NCBI RefSeq assembly: GCF_013359735.1
Contig: NZ_JABFMX010000005.1
Location: forward strand, 152,319 to 216,318
Length of the DNA: 64,000 nt
Source: Arthrobacter sp. C9C5
GTDB lineage: Bacteria; Actinomycetota; Actinomycetes; Actinomycetales; Micrococcaceae
Direction of reading: 5' to 3'
Each line of letters opens with the position of its first letter. The first letter of the stretch is position 1. Under the pieces are notes generated by a model. The model was not told the origin of the DNA. It saw only the letters and a list, made by a program, of their open reading frames with translations, and ran no database searches. Below are positions 16,441 through 24,891 of the stretch, one piece after another. The position numbers and the translations under genes were made by a program.

Positions 16441-19131
16441 CTAGGGCAGTGAGCCGACCAGTGTTGCTGGCTGATAGCCGTTGTTGCGCTTGGGCGCTCC
16501 GGCGTAGAACCAGAAGGTTCCGTTCTGGTTGACTGCAGCCAGGTCGGATTGGCGGTCGTCGTTCAAATCTCCTGCCCCCAGCAGGACTGAGTAGGCGTCC
16601 CACTCCGTGTTGCCGATTCTTGCTCCGGCATTGTAGCCCGGGCGGGCGGACGACACCTTGCCCGTGCCCGCGTAGAACCAGAGGGTTCCGTCAGGTCGTA
16701 TTCCGGCGAGATCGTTGATGCCGTCACCATCGAGGTCCTCGACGCCAGCGACGGAATGGAAACTTGCCCACCCGGACCGTCCGATCTTGACGGCGGGTTC
16801 GTACCCCTCATCGTTGGCGGAGACCCTCCCGGTGCCATGGTAGAACCAGAGGGAGCCGTCCGGGCGGATGCCTGCCAGGTCGTTCCTGCCGTCTCCGTCA
16901 AAGTCTCGTGTTGCGACCAGCTTGCTGTAGACGTTCCAGCCCGAGCCCACCTTCCGCGCGGGGGAGTAGCCCTCGTTGCCGGCCGAGACATCCCCGGTGC
17001 CCGCGTAAAACCAGAGACTTCCATCGGGCCTCACTGCGAGGAGGTCACTCTTCCGGTCGCCGTTGATGTCCCCTGTGCCGACGAGCTTCGTGTAGATCTG
17101 CCAGCCGGAGCCAATCTGCCGGCCGGTTGCGTAGCCATTGCCGCCGGTTGAGGCGTAGAACCAAAGGGCCCCGCTCTTGGCCACGGCCAGCAGGTCGGGG
17201 CGTCCGTCACCGTCAAAGTCCTGGACCGACTCCACCGTGGTGAAGTTGTTCCAGCTGGATTTGCCGATGTTGACAGCTGGCTTGTACCCGGCTTCGTTCA
17301 TGCCGGTTCCGGCGTAGAGAAGCAACGAGTTGTCGCGGCGCTGCGTCAGAAGATCTGGCTTGCCGTCCCCGTTGAGGTCACCGGTTCCCATCACGTCAAG
17401 CATATTGTTCCAGCCCGAAGCGCCTATGCGGGTGCCCGCGGCGTACCCCTCACTCGTCGCCGAGACGGTTCCTGTTCCGTCGTAGAACCACAGGGTGCCG
17501 TCGGCTTTCGTCGCCACCAGATCGTTGCTGGGCTTGCCGCCGAAGTTCCGGACGCCCACGAGTTTCGTGTAGACATTCCAGCCGGATGAGCCGATCTTTC
17601 GGCCCGCGGCGTAACCGCTCTGCGTCGCCGATACGGTTCCGGTGCCCGCGAAGAACCACAGCGATCCGTCCTTGTGGGCAGCAACCAGGTCGCTCTTCCC
17701 ATCCCCGTTGAAGTCCCTGACGCCGGTGAGCTGGCTGAAGGAGCCCCAGTCGGAATTTCCGATTTTGACGGCGGGTGCATAGCCCTGGCTGCCCGACCCC
17801 ACGGTGCCGGTTCCAGCATAGAACCACAGCGAGCCGTCGGGTCTGCGGGCAACAAAGTCGTTCTTGCGGTCGCTGTTGAAGTCTCCGACGCCGATGATGC
17901 GGGAGTAGATGTTCCAGCCGGTGCCGATGCGGAGCGGGCTCGCGAAACCGCCCCGGCCGTTGCCGGGGTAGAACCAGAGAGCGCCGTCTGCGCGGATGCT
18001 CAGCAGGTCATTCAGTCCGTCTCCGTTGAAATCGTCCACCGGCGTATTCAGGCTGGCACCTGCGAAGCGTTGCAGTCCCTCGTAGTCGCCGTTCCAGACG
18101 TTGGAGTCGCCGGCGAAGGGGCCGGACTCGCTGTACTGCCAGACGGAGTAGGAGTTCCAGCTGGCCGGCAGCGGTCCGGCGTAGTTGGTGGCGGAGCTCG
18201 GCCAGTTGGCGGTCCACAGGGGGTAGGCGCCGAAGCCGGCTGCATCTGCGGTGCATTGCTTCCACCACGACGTGTTGGTGTAAATCATCGGGAGCCGTCC
18301 GGTCAACGACTTCATGGTGTTTCCGAAATCACGTACCCAGCTTGCCAGCTGGCTCGGAGACCGGTCATAGCAGGCGTTGCCCTGGTAGAAGCCGTCGATG
18401 GTCTGCCCGGCATACGGGTTGGTCTCGATGTCGAGTACCGGTGGAAGGGTGTAACCGTCGGCGCTCCAGCCGCCTCCGCCCTGGACAAAGGATCTGGCCT
18501 GATCCGCCCCCGAGGACGCCAGCGGGTTGGCGAAGTGGTAGGCGCCCCGAATCATGCCCACCTGGCGGGCGCCTTTGTACTGTGCGGCGAACGAGGGGTT
18601 CGTGTAGTAGTTGCCTTCGGTGGCCTTCACGTACGCGAAGCGTGCGCCCAGATTCCATTGCGTCTGCCAGTTGACGCCCGATTGGTAGTAGCTGACGTCC
18701 AGGCCTTTGACGCCGAAGGACGGCGACCATGATCCCTCGGTGACGGCGGTCGACCCGGCTTGCGCGGCCTGCGATGCCTTGCTGCTTTGGCCCATCTCGG
18801 CGCCGCCCGGACCCGCCGCCGCTGCCATGGCTTCGCGGAAACTGGTGGCGGTCGACGGCGCCGTGGCCGCCGGAGCCGCCGTCGCTGCTGGGGAGGCCGT
18901 CGTCGCCGTCGGGCTAGCCGTCGCCAGCCCCGCCGCTGGGGTGGGCGTTACGGTCGCCGGGGCGGGCTCGGGCACCGTCCCCGTGACGCCCGCGGCCGGC
19001 GCCGGGGTGGGCACCGACGTTGTGGCGCTCGCCGCCACGGGAAGCGCCACCAAGGTGAGGGCCGCCGCGGCAAGGCCGGCAGCGACAGGTCTGACGAACG
19101 AGATGGGTCGTCTTGCCGGTTTCGATTTCAT
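16441..19131 (-). CDS. Secreted GH25 muramidase with ten C-terminal FG-GAP/VCBS-like repeats
   Basis: The start is ATG 19131, preceded by GGAGAG; the frame is open upstream but without a site. The protein (896 residues) has a Sec signal peptide (1-36), an Ala/Pro/Thr-rich linker (37-140), a GH25 domain (about 142-358) and ten tandem repeats of about 52 residues (366-896). GH25 residues are in place: D145 (GLDVSYYQ), E172 (KATEG), D234 and E236 (VLDIET). The repeats follow the pattern DFNGDGxxDL...DGSLWFYAGTG, a calcium-binding FG-GAP/VCBS type. It should cleave the MurNAc-GlcNAc bond of peptidoglycan outside the cell, with the repeats as a binding or propeller module. It is divergent from galE. 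Confidence 0.92.
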   Translation of the reverse strand: MKSKPARRPISFVRPVAAGLAAAALTLVALPVAASATTSVPTPAPAAGVTGTVPEPAPATVTPTPAAGLATASPTATTASPAATAAPAATAPSTATSFREAMAAAAGPGGAEMGQSSKASQAAQAGSTAVTEGSWSPSFGVKGLDVSYYQSGVNWQTQWNLGARFAYVKATEGNYYTNPSFAAQYKGARQVGMIRGAYHFANPLASSGADQARSFVQGGGGWSADGYTLPPVLDIETNPYAGQTIDGFYQGNACYDRSPSQLASWVRDFGNTMKSLTGRLPMIYTNTSWWKQCTADAAGFGAYPLWTANWPSSATNYAGPLPASWNSYSVWQYSESGPFAGDSNVWNGDYEGLQRFAGASLNTPVDDFNGDGLNDLLSIRADGALWFYPGNGRGGFASPLRIGTGWNIYSRIIGVGDFNSDRKNDFVARRPDGSLWFYAGTGTVGSGSQGYAPAVKIGNSDWGSFSQLTGVRDFNGDGKSDLVAAHKDGSLWFFAGTGTVSATQSGYAAGRKIGSSGWNVYTKLVGVRNFGGKPSNDLVATKADGTLWFYDGTGTVSATSEGYAAGTRIGASGWNNMLDVMGTGDLNGDGKPDLLTQRRDNSLLLYAGTGMNEAGYKPAVNIGKSSWNNFTTVESVQDFDGDGRPDLLAVAKSGALWFYASTGGNGYATGRQIGSGWQIYTKLVGTGDINGDRKSDLLAVRPDGSLWFYAGTGDVSAGNEGYSPARKVGSGWNVYSKLVATRDFDGDGRNDLAGIRPDGSLWFYHGTGRVSANDEGYEPAVKIGRSGWASFHSVAGVEDLDGDGINDLAGIRPDGTLWFYAGTGKVSSARPGYNAGARIGNTEWDAYSVLLGAGDLNDDRQSDLAAVNQNGTFWFYAGAPKRNNGYQPATLVGSLP

Positions 19132-19367
19132 GGGCGTCTCTCCGGAGCAATGGCACACTCCGCAAAGCATGCCACCTAGTTCGCGATGACCGGTCGTCCG
19201 CATAATCGGGCACCGATAAGTCAATTCGGTTGGGTATTGACGCGGCCACGTTAGCACCGGTGTTTACCCGATGCCACAGTTGCCATTGTTAACTGTGTGA
19301 CTTGTGACCATTCCGTTGTGCGGCCTGTCGCGCCATCACCGTTGCAGGGCAACCTAGACTTGAACCC

Positions 19368-20411
19368 ATGAAGGTATTGGTTACCGGCGGCGCCGGCTAC
19401 ATCGGATCCCACACGACACTCTCCCTCCTCGAAGCGGGGCACGACGTCGTCGTCCTCGACAACCTGATGAACTCAAGTGCGGAGTCCCTGCGCCGAGTGG
19501 AGCAGCTGACAGGCAAAAGCGTGGACTTCCGGAAGGTGGACCTGCTGGACGCTCCGGCCGTCGACGCCGTCTTCGCCGAGGGCGGCTTTGAGGCCGTCAT
19601 CCACTTCGCCGGGCTCAAGGCCGTGGGGGAATCTGTCGAGAAGCCCCTGATGTACTACCAGAACAATGTGGTGGGCACCCTCAACCTGCTGCACAGCATG
19701 GACGCTGCGGGGGTACGCCGCCTCGTGTTCAGCTCCTCCGCCACCGTCTACGGTGCCTCGGAGGAAGTTCCCCTCATTGAAAAGGCACCGCTGGACGCCA
19801 CCAACCCCTACGGCCGCACCAAGGAACAGATCGAGGACATCCTCTCGGACCTGGGTGCCGCCGACCCCCGCTGGAGCGTCGCCCTGCTGCGCTACTTCAA
19901 CCCGGTAGGTGCCCACGAGTCCGGCCTGATCGGTGAGGACCCCAGCGGTATCCCCAACAACCTGCTCCCGTTCGTGGCCCAGGTGGCCGTGGGGCGCCGT
20001 GAAAAGGTCATGGTGTTTGGCAACGACTACCCGACGCCGGACGGCACCGGGGTGCGGGACTACATCCACGTGATGGACCTCGCCGCCGGGCACCTGGCGG
20101 CCCTGGGTTACATCACCGGGCGGACCGGGGTATTCCGCTGGAACCTTGGGACCGGCCGGGGATCGTCCGTGCTCGAAGTCATCGAGGCGTTCGGCGAGGC
20201 TGCCGGCCACCCGGTGCCGTACGAGTTCGCGCCCCGCCGGCCGGGGGACGCCGCCGTCAGCTACGCCGATCCCTCGGCGGCGCTCGCCGACCTGGGCTGG
20301 TCCGCGCACCGGAACCTGGCGCAGATGTGCGAGGACCACTGGCGCTGGCAAAGCAGGAACCCGCAGGGCTATGCCGCGGTGGCCGAGGCCGCCGGGGCCA
20401 AGGCCGAGTAG
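19368..20411 (+). CDS. galE: UDP-glucose 4-epimerase
   Basis: The protein (347 residues) is a short-chain dehydrogenase-fold enzyme converting UDP-glucose and UDP-galactose in the cytoplasm with bound NAD. It has the Rossmann motif VTGGAGYIGSHT at the N terminus, FSSSATVYG with the catalytic Ser/Thr region, and the Y-x3-K pair in NPYGRTKEQIE. The segment VRDYIHVMDLA and the C-terminal RRPGDAAVSYADP are typical of GalE. The TAGACT at 19355-19360 lies only 7 bp upstream of the ATG, so the message could be nearly leaderless. It supplies UDP-galactose and fits the upstream polysaccharide locus. Confidence 0.95.
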   Translation: MKVLVTGGAGYIGSHTTLSLLEAGHDVVVLDNLMNSSAESLRRVEQLTGKSVDFRKVDLLDAPAVDAVFAEGGFEAVIHFAGLKAVGESVEKPLMYYQNNVVGTLNLLHSMDAAGVRRLVFSSSATVYGASEEVPLIEKAPLDATNPYGRTKEQIEDILSDLGAADPRWSVALLRYFNPVGAHESGLIGEDPSGIPNNLLPFVAQVAVGRREKVMVFGNDYPTPDGTGVRDYIHVMDLAAGHLAALGYITGRTGVFRWNLGTGRGSSVLEVIEAFGEAAGHPVPYEFAPRRPGDAAVSYADPSAALADLGWSAHRNLAQMCEDHWRWQSRNPQGYAAVAEAAGAKAE

Positions 20412-20457
20412 GGGTCCTACCGACGGGCGGCCGCTCCAAGGCTGCGTCGGCGGGAAC

Positions 20458-20466
20458 TTATCCACA
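20458..20466 (+). promoter_or_regulatory. Single perfect DnaA box
   Basis: TTATCCACA, an exact DnaA-box consensus, lies in the gap between galE and the tad operon. No second box, AT-rich region or origin gene is near, so this is not an origin. It could be a DnaA-responsive site or chance. Confidence 0.35.
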
Positions 20467-20564
20467 GCTGCAGGTGGAGCTCTTGTCGGAACGCCCGGGC
20501 TCCTCTAGTTTTAACCCAGTTGCACTGCCCCAGGGGGATGGGTAGCGGTCATGTTGGGGGCACC

Positions 20565-21788
20565 GTGGAAGCTGTGCGCATCGTCGAGGACGAAGTCCGT
20601 GAGTTGATCCGTCGCCGCGGCCTTGATCCCCTGCGGCAAAGCGGGGAAGTCCGCCGCCTCGTGGAGGAGGCGATCAGCGACTACGACGAGCGTGCGCTGC
20701 TCGCACCGCTTCCGCCCATCGGCCCACTGGAGCAGGCCCGGAGGTTTGTCTTTGACGCCGTGGCGGGGTTCGGGGCGCTGCAGCCGTTGCTGGACGATCC
20801 GGCGATCGAGGAGATCTGGCTCAATGCGCCGGATGAAATTTTTGTCGCCCGGAACGGTGAATCCGAGCTGACCTCCATCGCCCTGACGGACCAGCAGGTG
20901 CGCAACCTGGTGGAGCGGATGCTGAAGAGCTCCGGGCGGCGGCTGGATATTTCCTCCCCGTTTGTGGACGCGGCCCTGCCGGACGGCTCGCGGCTGCACG
21001 TCGTCATCCCCGACGTGACGCGGCGGCACTGGGCGGTCAACATCCGCAAATTCGTGGTCAAGGCCAGCCGGCTCGAACACCTCGTGGAACTGGGCACCCT
21101 CACGCCGCAGGCGGCCCGCTTCCTCGGCGCCGCCGTGGCGAGTGGGCTCAACATCCTGGTCTCCGGTGCCACCCAGGCCGGAAAAACCACCATGCTCAAT
21201 TGCCTGGCCGCGAGCATCGGCACGCGCGAGCGAGTGGTCACGGTGGAGGAAATCTTTGAACTCCAGTTCCCGCTGCGCGACGTCGTCGGACTGCAGTGCC
21301 GGCAGGCCAACCTTGAGGGCGAAGGCGAGATCCCCATGCGCCGGCTCGTCAAGGAGGCCCTGCGGATGAGGCCGGACCGGCTCGTGGTCGGCGAGGTCCG
21401 CGAGGCCGAAAGCCTCGACATGCTCATTGCCTTGAATTCGGGCATGCCGGGGATGTGCACGATCCACGCAAATTCGGCCCATGATGCGGTGACCAAGATC
21501 TGCACGCTGCCGTTGTTGGCCGGGGACAATATCTCGAGCGCCTTCGTCGTCCCGACCGTGGCGTCCTGCATCGACCTGGTGGTCCACTGCAGCCGGCAAC
21601 CGGGTGGCCGGCGGCAAGTCACGGAAATCCTTTCGCTGGGGCGCAGGGTGGAGAACGGCATCATCGAGTCGTCCATGGTGTTCGCCATGCTCGACGGGAA
21701 GCTGCAACCGCAGGCCAATTCCATGCCGGCTGCCGAGAAGTTCGCGCGGTCCGGGTTCGACGTCGCGGCGCTGCTGGAGCCGCGCTGA
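20565..21788 (+). CDS. tadA: Tad/Flp pilus assembly ATPase (CpaF/TadA)
   Basis: From GTG 20565 (TTGGGGG six bases upstream) the protein has 407 residues; ATG 20538 is an alternative. It is the hexameric secretion ATPase that powers Flp-type pilus assembly at the inner face of the membrane. It shows an N-terminal domain with IEEIWLNAPDEIFVARNG, Walker A SGATQAGKTT near residue 200, the Asp/Glu boxes VVTVEEIFEL and RMRPDRLVVGEVR, and the histidine-containing MCTIHANSAHDA. It is the first gene of a compact tad operon, with its stop overlapping the next start by one base. Confidence 0.92.
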   Translation: MEAVRIVEDEVRELIRRRGLDPLRQSGEVRRLVEEAISDYDERALLAPLPPIGPLEQARRFVFDAVAGFGALQPLLDDPAIEEIWLNAPDEIFVARNGESELTSIALTDQQVRNLVERMLKSSGRRLDISSPFVDAALPDGSRLHVVIPDVTRRHWAVNIRKFVVKASRLEHLVELGTLTPQAARFLGAAVASGLNILVSGATQAGKTTMLNCLAASIGTRERVVTVEEIFELQFPLRDVVGLQCRQANLEGEGEIPMRRLVKEALRMRPDRLVVGEVREAESLDMLIALNSGMPGMCTIHANSAHDAVTKICTLPLLAGDNISSAFVVPTVASCIDLVVHCSRQPGGRRQVTEILSLGRRVENGIIESSMVFAMLDGKLQPQANSMPAAEKFARSGFDVAALLEPR

Positions 21789-22642
21789 TGGCGCCGCTGC
21801 TGGGGGTGCTCGGGGGAGCCGGACTGCTGCTGGTCTGGTGGTCAGCCTGGGAACAACCCCACGCAGCCAGGCGCCGGCCCCGGGTCAGCCGGCTGGAGGA
21901 CCTCCTGCGGTCCGCCGGCATCGAAAAGGTCAGCCGGCTGGGCCTGCTCGCGACGTGTTTCGGCGTCGGTGCTTTCGTGACCCTCGTGTTCTTTGCAGGC
22001 ACCAGGTCATGGCCGATTTCCGGCTGCTTCGGGCTGTTCGGGGGCTGGCTCCCGCTGGGCACCGTCAAATGGCGCGCCCGCAAACGCACGGCCGTACTCC
22101 GCGAGCTGTGGCCCGACGTCGTCGACCACCTGCGCTCGGCCATCCGGGCGGGCTTGTCGTTGCCGGAGGCGCTTATCCAGCTGGGCGAGAAGGGGCCGTC
22201 CGAGCTGCGGCAGTTGTTCCGAGACTTCGGCGCGGACTACCGGTCCGGCGGCCAGTTCGACCCTGCCCTGGACCGGCTGAAGCAAAGACTCGCTGATCCC
22301 GTTGCTGACCGGATTGTTGAGGCACTGCGGTTGACGCGGGAGGTAGGCGGATCGGACCTCGGCCGCCTGCTGGGCACGCTCGCCGAATTCCTGCGGGAAA
22401 ACGCCCGGACCCGCAGCGAGCTGGAGGCCCGGCAATCCTGGACGGTGAACGCCGCCCGCCTCGCCGTGGCCGCTCCATGGATTGTCCTGGTGCTGATGGC
22501 GAGCCGGCCCGAGGCCGTCGCGGCCTACAACTCGCCCGTCGGTACTGCGGTGCTGGTCGGCGGCCTGCTGGTCTCGCTGTTCTCCTACACCGTTATGCTG
22601 CGGATCGGTGCCCTCCCGCAGGACGAGCGGGTACTCCGGTGA
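21788..22642 (+). CDS. tadB: Tad pilus membrane protein, type II secretion F-like (TadB)
   Basis: The protein (284 residues) has two N-terminal hydrophobic segments, a cytoplasmic helical domain with ELWPDVVDHLRSAIRAGLSLPEAL, typical of the GspF/TadB family, and two C-terminal hydrophobic segments. It forms, with the following TadC-like protein, the inner-membrane platform on which the TadA ATPase acts. The ATG overlaps the tadA stop by one base, and its own stop overlaps the GTG of the next gene. Family assignment is from motif pattern, topology and position. Confidence 0.88.
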   Translation: MAPLLGVLGGAGLLLVWWSAWEQPHAARRRPRVSRLEDLLRSAGIEKVSRLGLLATCFGVGAFVTLVFFAGTRSWPISGCFGLFGGWLPLGTVKWRARKRTAVLRELWPDVVDHLRSAIRAGLSLPEALIQLGEKGPSELRQLFRDFGADYRSGGQFDPALDRLKQRLADPVADRIVEALRLTREVGGSDLGRLLGTLAEFLRENARTRSELEARQSWTVNAARLAVAAPWIVLVLMASRPEAVAAYNSPVGTAVLVGGLLVSLFSYTVMLRIGALPQDERVLR

Positions 22643-23580
22643 ACGGGATGATGGCAAGCGCGGTGGTCTGCGGCGCAGTCCTGGGTGGAGGCCTCTGGCT
22701 GTTCCTTGTGCGGCTTCCGTTCATGCGGCCCATGACCTTCGCGGAGCGCATCGGGCCGCAGCTGAGATCCCACAACCTGGAATCCCGGTTGCTGCACACG
22801 GCTCCCGGCAATGTCACGCCGTTTGGCCCGCTCGAGCGGATCCTGCGCCCGGTGATCCGGGACGGGGTCCGGGCGCTGGGCAGGCTGAACCCGGGCTCAT
22901 CGGCGCTCAACCGCAGGCTCGCCCGCGCCGGCAGCAGCAAATCGTCGGTGGATTTCCGCGCGGAGCAGTTGCTGTGGGCCGCCGGCGGCTTCGTGGGGGC
23001 GGGGGGAATTGTGCTACTGGGAGGAGCCCTGGGCGGCTTCAATCCGCTGTTCGCCGTGCTGATCGTCCTGGGCGCCGGCCTGGCCGGGTTCCTTTTCCGC
23101 GACTATGTGCTGGGGGCGCAGGTCAAGAAGCGCGAGGCCCGGATGATGGCGGAGTTCCCCAGCGTGGCAGAACTTATGGCTCTGGCGGTCAGTGCCGGCG
23201 AGAGCGCCACCGGCGCCCTGGACCGGGTAGGCCGCCGAACGCAGGGCGAGCTGTCGAAGGAGTTCTCCCGGGTCCTGGCCGATACCCGGGCCGGGAAGCC
23301 GTTGGCCGATGCCCTGCAGGAGTTCTCGTCACGTACCGAGCTGGGCCCGCTGGTCCGGTTCGTGGACGGCCTGATCGTTGCGGTGGAACGCGGGACACCG
23401 CTGGCGGAAGTCTTGCGCGCCCAGGCCCAGGACGTGCGCGACACCGCCAAGCGCGAACTGATGGAGTCCGCCGGCCGGAAGGAGACCGGCATGATGGTTC
23501 CGCTCGTCTTCGGCGTGTTGCCGCTGACCGTGGTGTTTGCCGTCTTCCCGGGGCTGGCGGCCATCAGCCTGGGACTCTGA
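22639..23580 (+). CDS. tadC: Tad pilus membrane protein, type II secretion F-like (TadC)
   Basis: The start is GTG 22639 overlapping the tadB stop (GTGA); the protein has 313 residues. It has an N-terminal membrane segment, a paired hydrophobic region near residues 110-155, the F-domain EFPSVAELMALAVSAGESATGALDRV, cited here for its EFPSVAELMALAVSAGES core, and C-terminal membrane segments ending AVFPGLAAISLGL. This is the partner platform subunit to TadB. A 119-bp gap follows before the pilin-like gene, the only sizeable gap in the operon and a possible internal promoter. Confidence 0.88.
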   Translation: MNGMMASAVVCGAVLGGGLWLFLVRLPFMRPMTFAERIGPQLRSHNLESRLLHTAPGNVTPFGPLERILRPVIRDGVRALGRLNPGSSALNRRLARAGSSKSSVDFRAEQLLWAAGGFVGAGGIVLLGGALGGFNPLFAVLIVLGAGLAGFLFRDYVLGAQVKKREARMMAEFPSVAELMALAVSAGESATGALDRVGRRTQGELSKEFSRVLADTRAGKPLADALQEFSSRTELGPLVRFVDGLIVAVERGTPLAEVLRAQAQDVRDTAKRELMESAGRKETGMMVPLVFGVLPLTVVFAVFPGLAAISLGL

Positions 23581-23699
23581 CCAAGACATTGAGCACGTCG
23601 TACGCAGTAAGCAGAACACAGTTGGGCAGTAACAGCATCAGAACAGGGGCAGGCAGCGCAGCAATCGACTGCAATATTCAAAAACATAAAGGGGAAACG

Positions 23700-24008
23700 G
23701 TGAAGAGTATTGGTATCCGCACGTTGTTAGTGGCCCACATGGCGGCCATGCTGTTGTGGCTTTCCGCCGCCGCAGGCAAACAGCCAGGCAAACAGCCAGG
23801 AATCCAGCCAGGCCAGCAGTCAGGCAAACACCCCGGCTGGCAGGGCGGCCGGGCGCCCGGTAGTCCGGATCTCCGGGAGCGCGGGGATGTCCCGGGCTGG
23901 GTAATGATCACCCTGATGTCGGCCGTGCTGGTCGCCGCACTGCTGGCGCTCGCAGGCCCGGCGCTGGAGGGGCTCTTTAACCAGGCCATGCAAAAAGTCG
24001 GGCAGTAG
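23700..24008 (+). CDS. Small Flp pilin-like protein with Gln/Pro-Gly repeat leader
   Basis: GTG 23700 follows AAAGGGGA, giving 102 residues. It has a hydrophobic N-terminal segment (8-24), a GKQPGKQPGIQPG-type repeat (26-46), a charged stretch ending LRERGD (58-63) and a second hydrophobic helix (67-90) ending in a short polar tail. Position between tadC and tadE is that of the Flp pilin, and the RG-D followed by a helix could be a class III prepilin cleavage site. However the usual glutamate at +5 and Tyr are absent and the leader is unusually long with its own membrane segment. The pilin role is therefore an inference from context. Confidence 0.6.
   Translation: MKSIGIRTLLVAHMAAMLLWLSAAAGKQPGKQPGIQPGQQSGKHPGWQGGRAPGSPDLRERGDVPGWVMITLMSAVLVAALLALAGPALEGLFNQAMQKVGQ
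23774..23833 (+). repeat. Short 12-bp-like tandem repeats in the pilin leader
   Basis: Degenerate units of the form AGGCAAACAGCC repeat in frame about five times and encode the Gly-Lys/Ile/Gln-Gln-Pro pattern. The first two units are nearly identical, which suggests recent slippage. Confidence 0.65.
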
Positions 24009-24011
24009 GCG

Positions 24012-24470
24012 GTGTATGCAGCCGGCAGCCGCGGTCCCGCCAACCAGTGTGCCGGTCCAGCCGGCAGCCGCGGTCCCGCCAACCAATGTGCCGTTCCCGC
24101 CGGCCGGGAACGCGGCTCCGCCGTAGTCGACTTCGTCCTGGTCGGGGGACTGCTCGCGCTGTTCTTTTTGGGGATCATCCAGCTAGCCCTCGTCCTGCAC
24201 GTCCGGAATACCCTGATCGACGCCGCGGCTTCGGGCGCCCGGTACGGCACCCTGGCGGACCGTGGCGCCGCCGACGCCGAGGATCGCACCACGCAGCTGA
24301 TCGGGGTGGCGCTCACGCCGGAGTTCGCCCGTGACGTCAGTACCGCGGAGACCACGTACGCAGGCATCCGCACACTGGAGGTCACCGTCCGCGCACCGCT
24401 GCCGGTCATCGGCTTGATCGGACCCCGCGAACTGCTGGAGGTGAAGGGCCATGCCGCCATCCAGCCCTAG
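24012..24470 (+). CDS. TadE-like pseudopilin
   Basis: The protein (152 residues, GTG start 3 bp after the previous stop) has a TadE signature: ERGSAVVDFVLVGGLLALFFLGIIQ, that is, a short basic leader, Gly, then a long hydrophobic helix with a conserved acidic residue after the cleavage site, followed by RNTLIDAAASGARYG. The N-terminal leader is extended by two copies of a 13-residue repeat, AGSRGPANQCA-x-P. TadE-like proteins are minor pilins processed by a prepilin peptidase and needed for Flp pilus assembly. The 3' end overlaps the next gene by 20 bp. Confidence 0.83.
   Translation: MYAAGSRGPANQCAGPAGSRGPANQCAVPAGRERGSAVVDFVLVGGLLALFFLGIIQLALVLHVRNTLIDAAASGARYGTLADRGAADAEDRTTQLIGVALTPEFARDVSTAETTYAGIRTLEVTVRAPLPVIGLIGPRELLEVKGHAAIQP
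24020..24097 (+). repeat. Two-copy 39-bp tandem repeat in the tadE 5' end
   Basis: Units 24020-24058 and 24059-24097 are identical except at two bases. They add 13 residues each to the leader of the TadE-like protein and keep the frame. Confidence 0.9.
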
Positions 24471-24891
24471 CGGCGACGATGCCGAGCGGGGGAGCGCCGT
24501 CGTCGAATTCACCTTCCTGTCCCTCCTGTTGATGGTGCCGGTGGTGTACTTCATCATCACGATCGGCCAGCTCCAGGGCGGCTCCTTTGCGGTGGTCGGC
24601 GCAGCGGACCAGGCAGCCAAGGTCTACGTGGCCCAGCCCGACGCCGCGAGCGGCCGGGCCGCCGCGGAACAAGCCGTGCAATTGGCGCTCGCCGACTACG
24701 GCCAGCCGGCGGGAAACGCGAGCCTGGAAACCAGCTGCGTCCCCGCCGACTGCACGGCTGCCGGATCCGCCGTCACCGTCACCGTGCGCCTCACGGTGCC
24801 GTTGCCGTTCGTGCCGTTCAGCGACGCACTAAGGCTCGACGCCGGCCGGCTCAGTGCCTCCGCCACGCAGATCGTTGGGCGGTTCCGGTGA
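24451..24891 (+). CDS. TadE-like minor pilin
   Basis: The protein (146 residues) has leader DDAERGSAVVEF followed by the hydrophobic helix TFLSLLLMVPVVYFIITI, with the conserved glutamate five residues after the glycine; this is a canonical TadE N terminus. The rest is a small extracytoplasmic domain with a Cys pair (ETSCVPADCT) that could form a disulfide. It overlaps the preceding gene by 20 bp and its stop overlaps the GTG of the following gene. It is expected to be a minor pilin of the same Flp apparatus. Confidence 0.85.
   Translation: MPPSSPSGDDAERGSAVVEFTFLSLLLMVPVVYFIITIGQLQGGSFAVVGAADQAAKVYVAQPDAASGRAAAEQAVQLALADYGQPAGNASLETSCVPADCTAAGSAVTVTVRLTVPLPFVPFSDALRLDAGRLSASATQIVGRFR

Noticed and set aside
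19132..19367. Riboswitch in the gap between the GH25 gene and galE
   Set aside because: I looked for ydaO/c-di-AMP-type and other known cores on the minus strand and found none.
20412..20564. Replication origin suggested by a DnaA box
   Set aside because: Only one box, no AT-rich unwinding region and no dnaA/dnaN genes are near.
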